From DYRB01 sp041307765 (GTDB lineage: Bacteria > Pseudomonadota > Gammaproteobacteria > Chromatiales > Chromatiaceae), in NCBI GenBank assembly GCA_041307765.1, contig JBFZCW010000179.1:1-6344 (forward strand): DNA of 6,344 nucleotides, in the 5' to 3' direction. The notes under the pieces are model-generated. The model was not told the origin of the DNA. It made no database searches and saw only the letters and a list, made by a program, of their open reading frames with translations. Of the stretch, positions 6,236 through 6,344 are shown piece after piece (the first letter of the stretch is position 1; every line of letters begins with the position of its first letter). A program made the translations under genes and the position numbers.

Positions 6236-6331
6236 GCTTGATCCTGCTCAGCCCCTTCGACCTCGCCCTGGCCGCCGGTCTGGTACTCTTATTGGCCCTG
6301 CTGTCCTGGCGCCTGCACCTGGGGGTGGAGC
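6232..6331 (+). CDS. fetB: FetB/YbbM-like (UPF0014) ABC permease, N-terminal fragment
   Basis: About 33 codons are visible before the contig end. They start with ATG in an ATGA overlap with the ATPase stop. The peptide MSLILLSPFDLALAAGL followed by VLLLALLSWRLHLGVE gives one hydrophobic membrane segment and then the short basic and LG(L/V)E pattern seen at the start of UPF0014 permeases. The partner would be the preceding ATPase, together forming an inner-membrane exporter. Reading beyond about 6331 gives QIGR, which comes from adapter-like sequence and should not be taken as protein. The fragment is too short to be certain, but the position supports the call. Confidence 0.65.
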
Positions 6332-6344
6332 AGATCGGAAGAGC
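6332..6344 (+). other. Illumina adapter core at the contig end (likely artefact)
   Basis: The final 13 bases are AGATCGGAAGAGC, identical to the common start of Illumina TruSeq adapters. They fall exactly at the end of the sequence and break the expected permease reading frame similarity. The base before them (C at 6331) may be the last genomic base. Confidence 0.9.

Noticed and set aside
1..6344. CRISPR array, toxin-antitoxin, phage or other defence system
   Set aside because: No regularly spaced direct repeats and no such genes are visible; all sizeable coding regions belong to known housekeeping families.

Overview
This is a strongly GC-rich stretch (coding third positions almost always G or C) carrying ordinary housekeeping genes. 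The combination thiS, thiG, trmB plus an asmA-like gene points to a gammaproteobacterium, perhaps near the Chromatiales; that placement is inference from gene content and protein style. The last 13 bases match the common Illumina adapter core, so this looks like the end of a short-read, probably metagenomic, contig.

Left half, minus strand. Positions 1-1286 hold the N-terminal 428 codons of an AsmA-family protein that runs off the left edge. A tRNA-Gly with anticodon CCC lies at 1473-1546 and has its own recognisable promoter (1557-1585). Upstream of that are a GC-rich hairpin (1587-1622) and a long-chain acyl-CoA synthetase gene (1627-3480).

Right half, plus strand. From a 65-base divergent intergenic region run thiS (3546-3746), a 280-base gap with base-pairing structure, thiG (4027-4824), trmB (4830-5639), an FetA/YbbL-like ABC ATPase (5639-6235), and the first 33 or so codons of the FetB/YbbM-like permease (6232 to about 6331). 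From thiG onward the genes are spaced 5 bases apart or overlap by 1 and 4 bases, so thiG-trmB-fetA-fetB looks like one transcript.

ThiS and ThiG together build the thiazole half of thiamine: ThiS is the sulfur carrier and ThiG the thiazole synthase. TrmB makes 7-methylguanosine in tRNA. FetA/FetB relatives are a membrane exporter linked to iron homeostasis in E. coli. AsmA proteins are envelope proteins, and the acyl-CoA synthetase activates fatty acids for lipid metabolism.

I did not find an undescribed system. The points most worth checking are the adapter at the right end, the structured thiS-thiG gap, a non-canonical Q-loop in the ABC ATPase, and the TTG starts needed for asmA and trmB.
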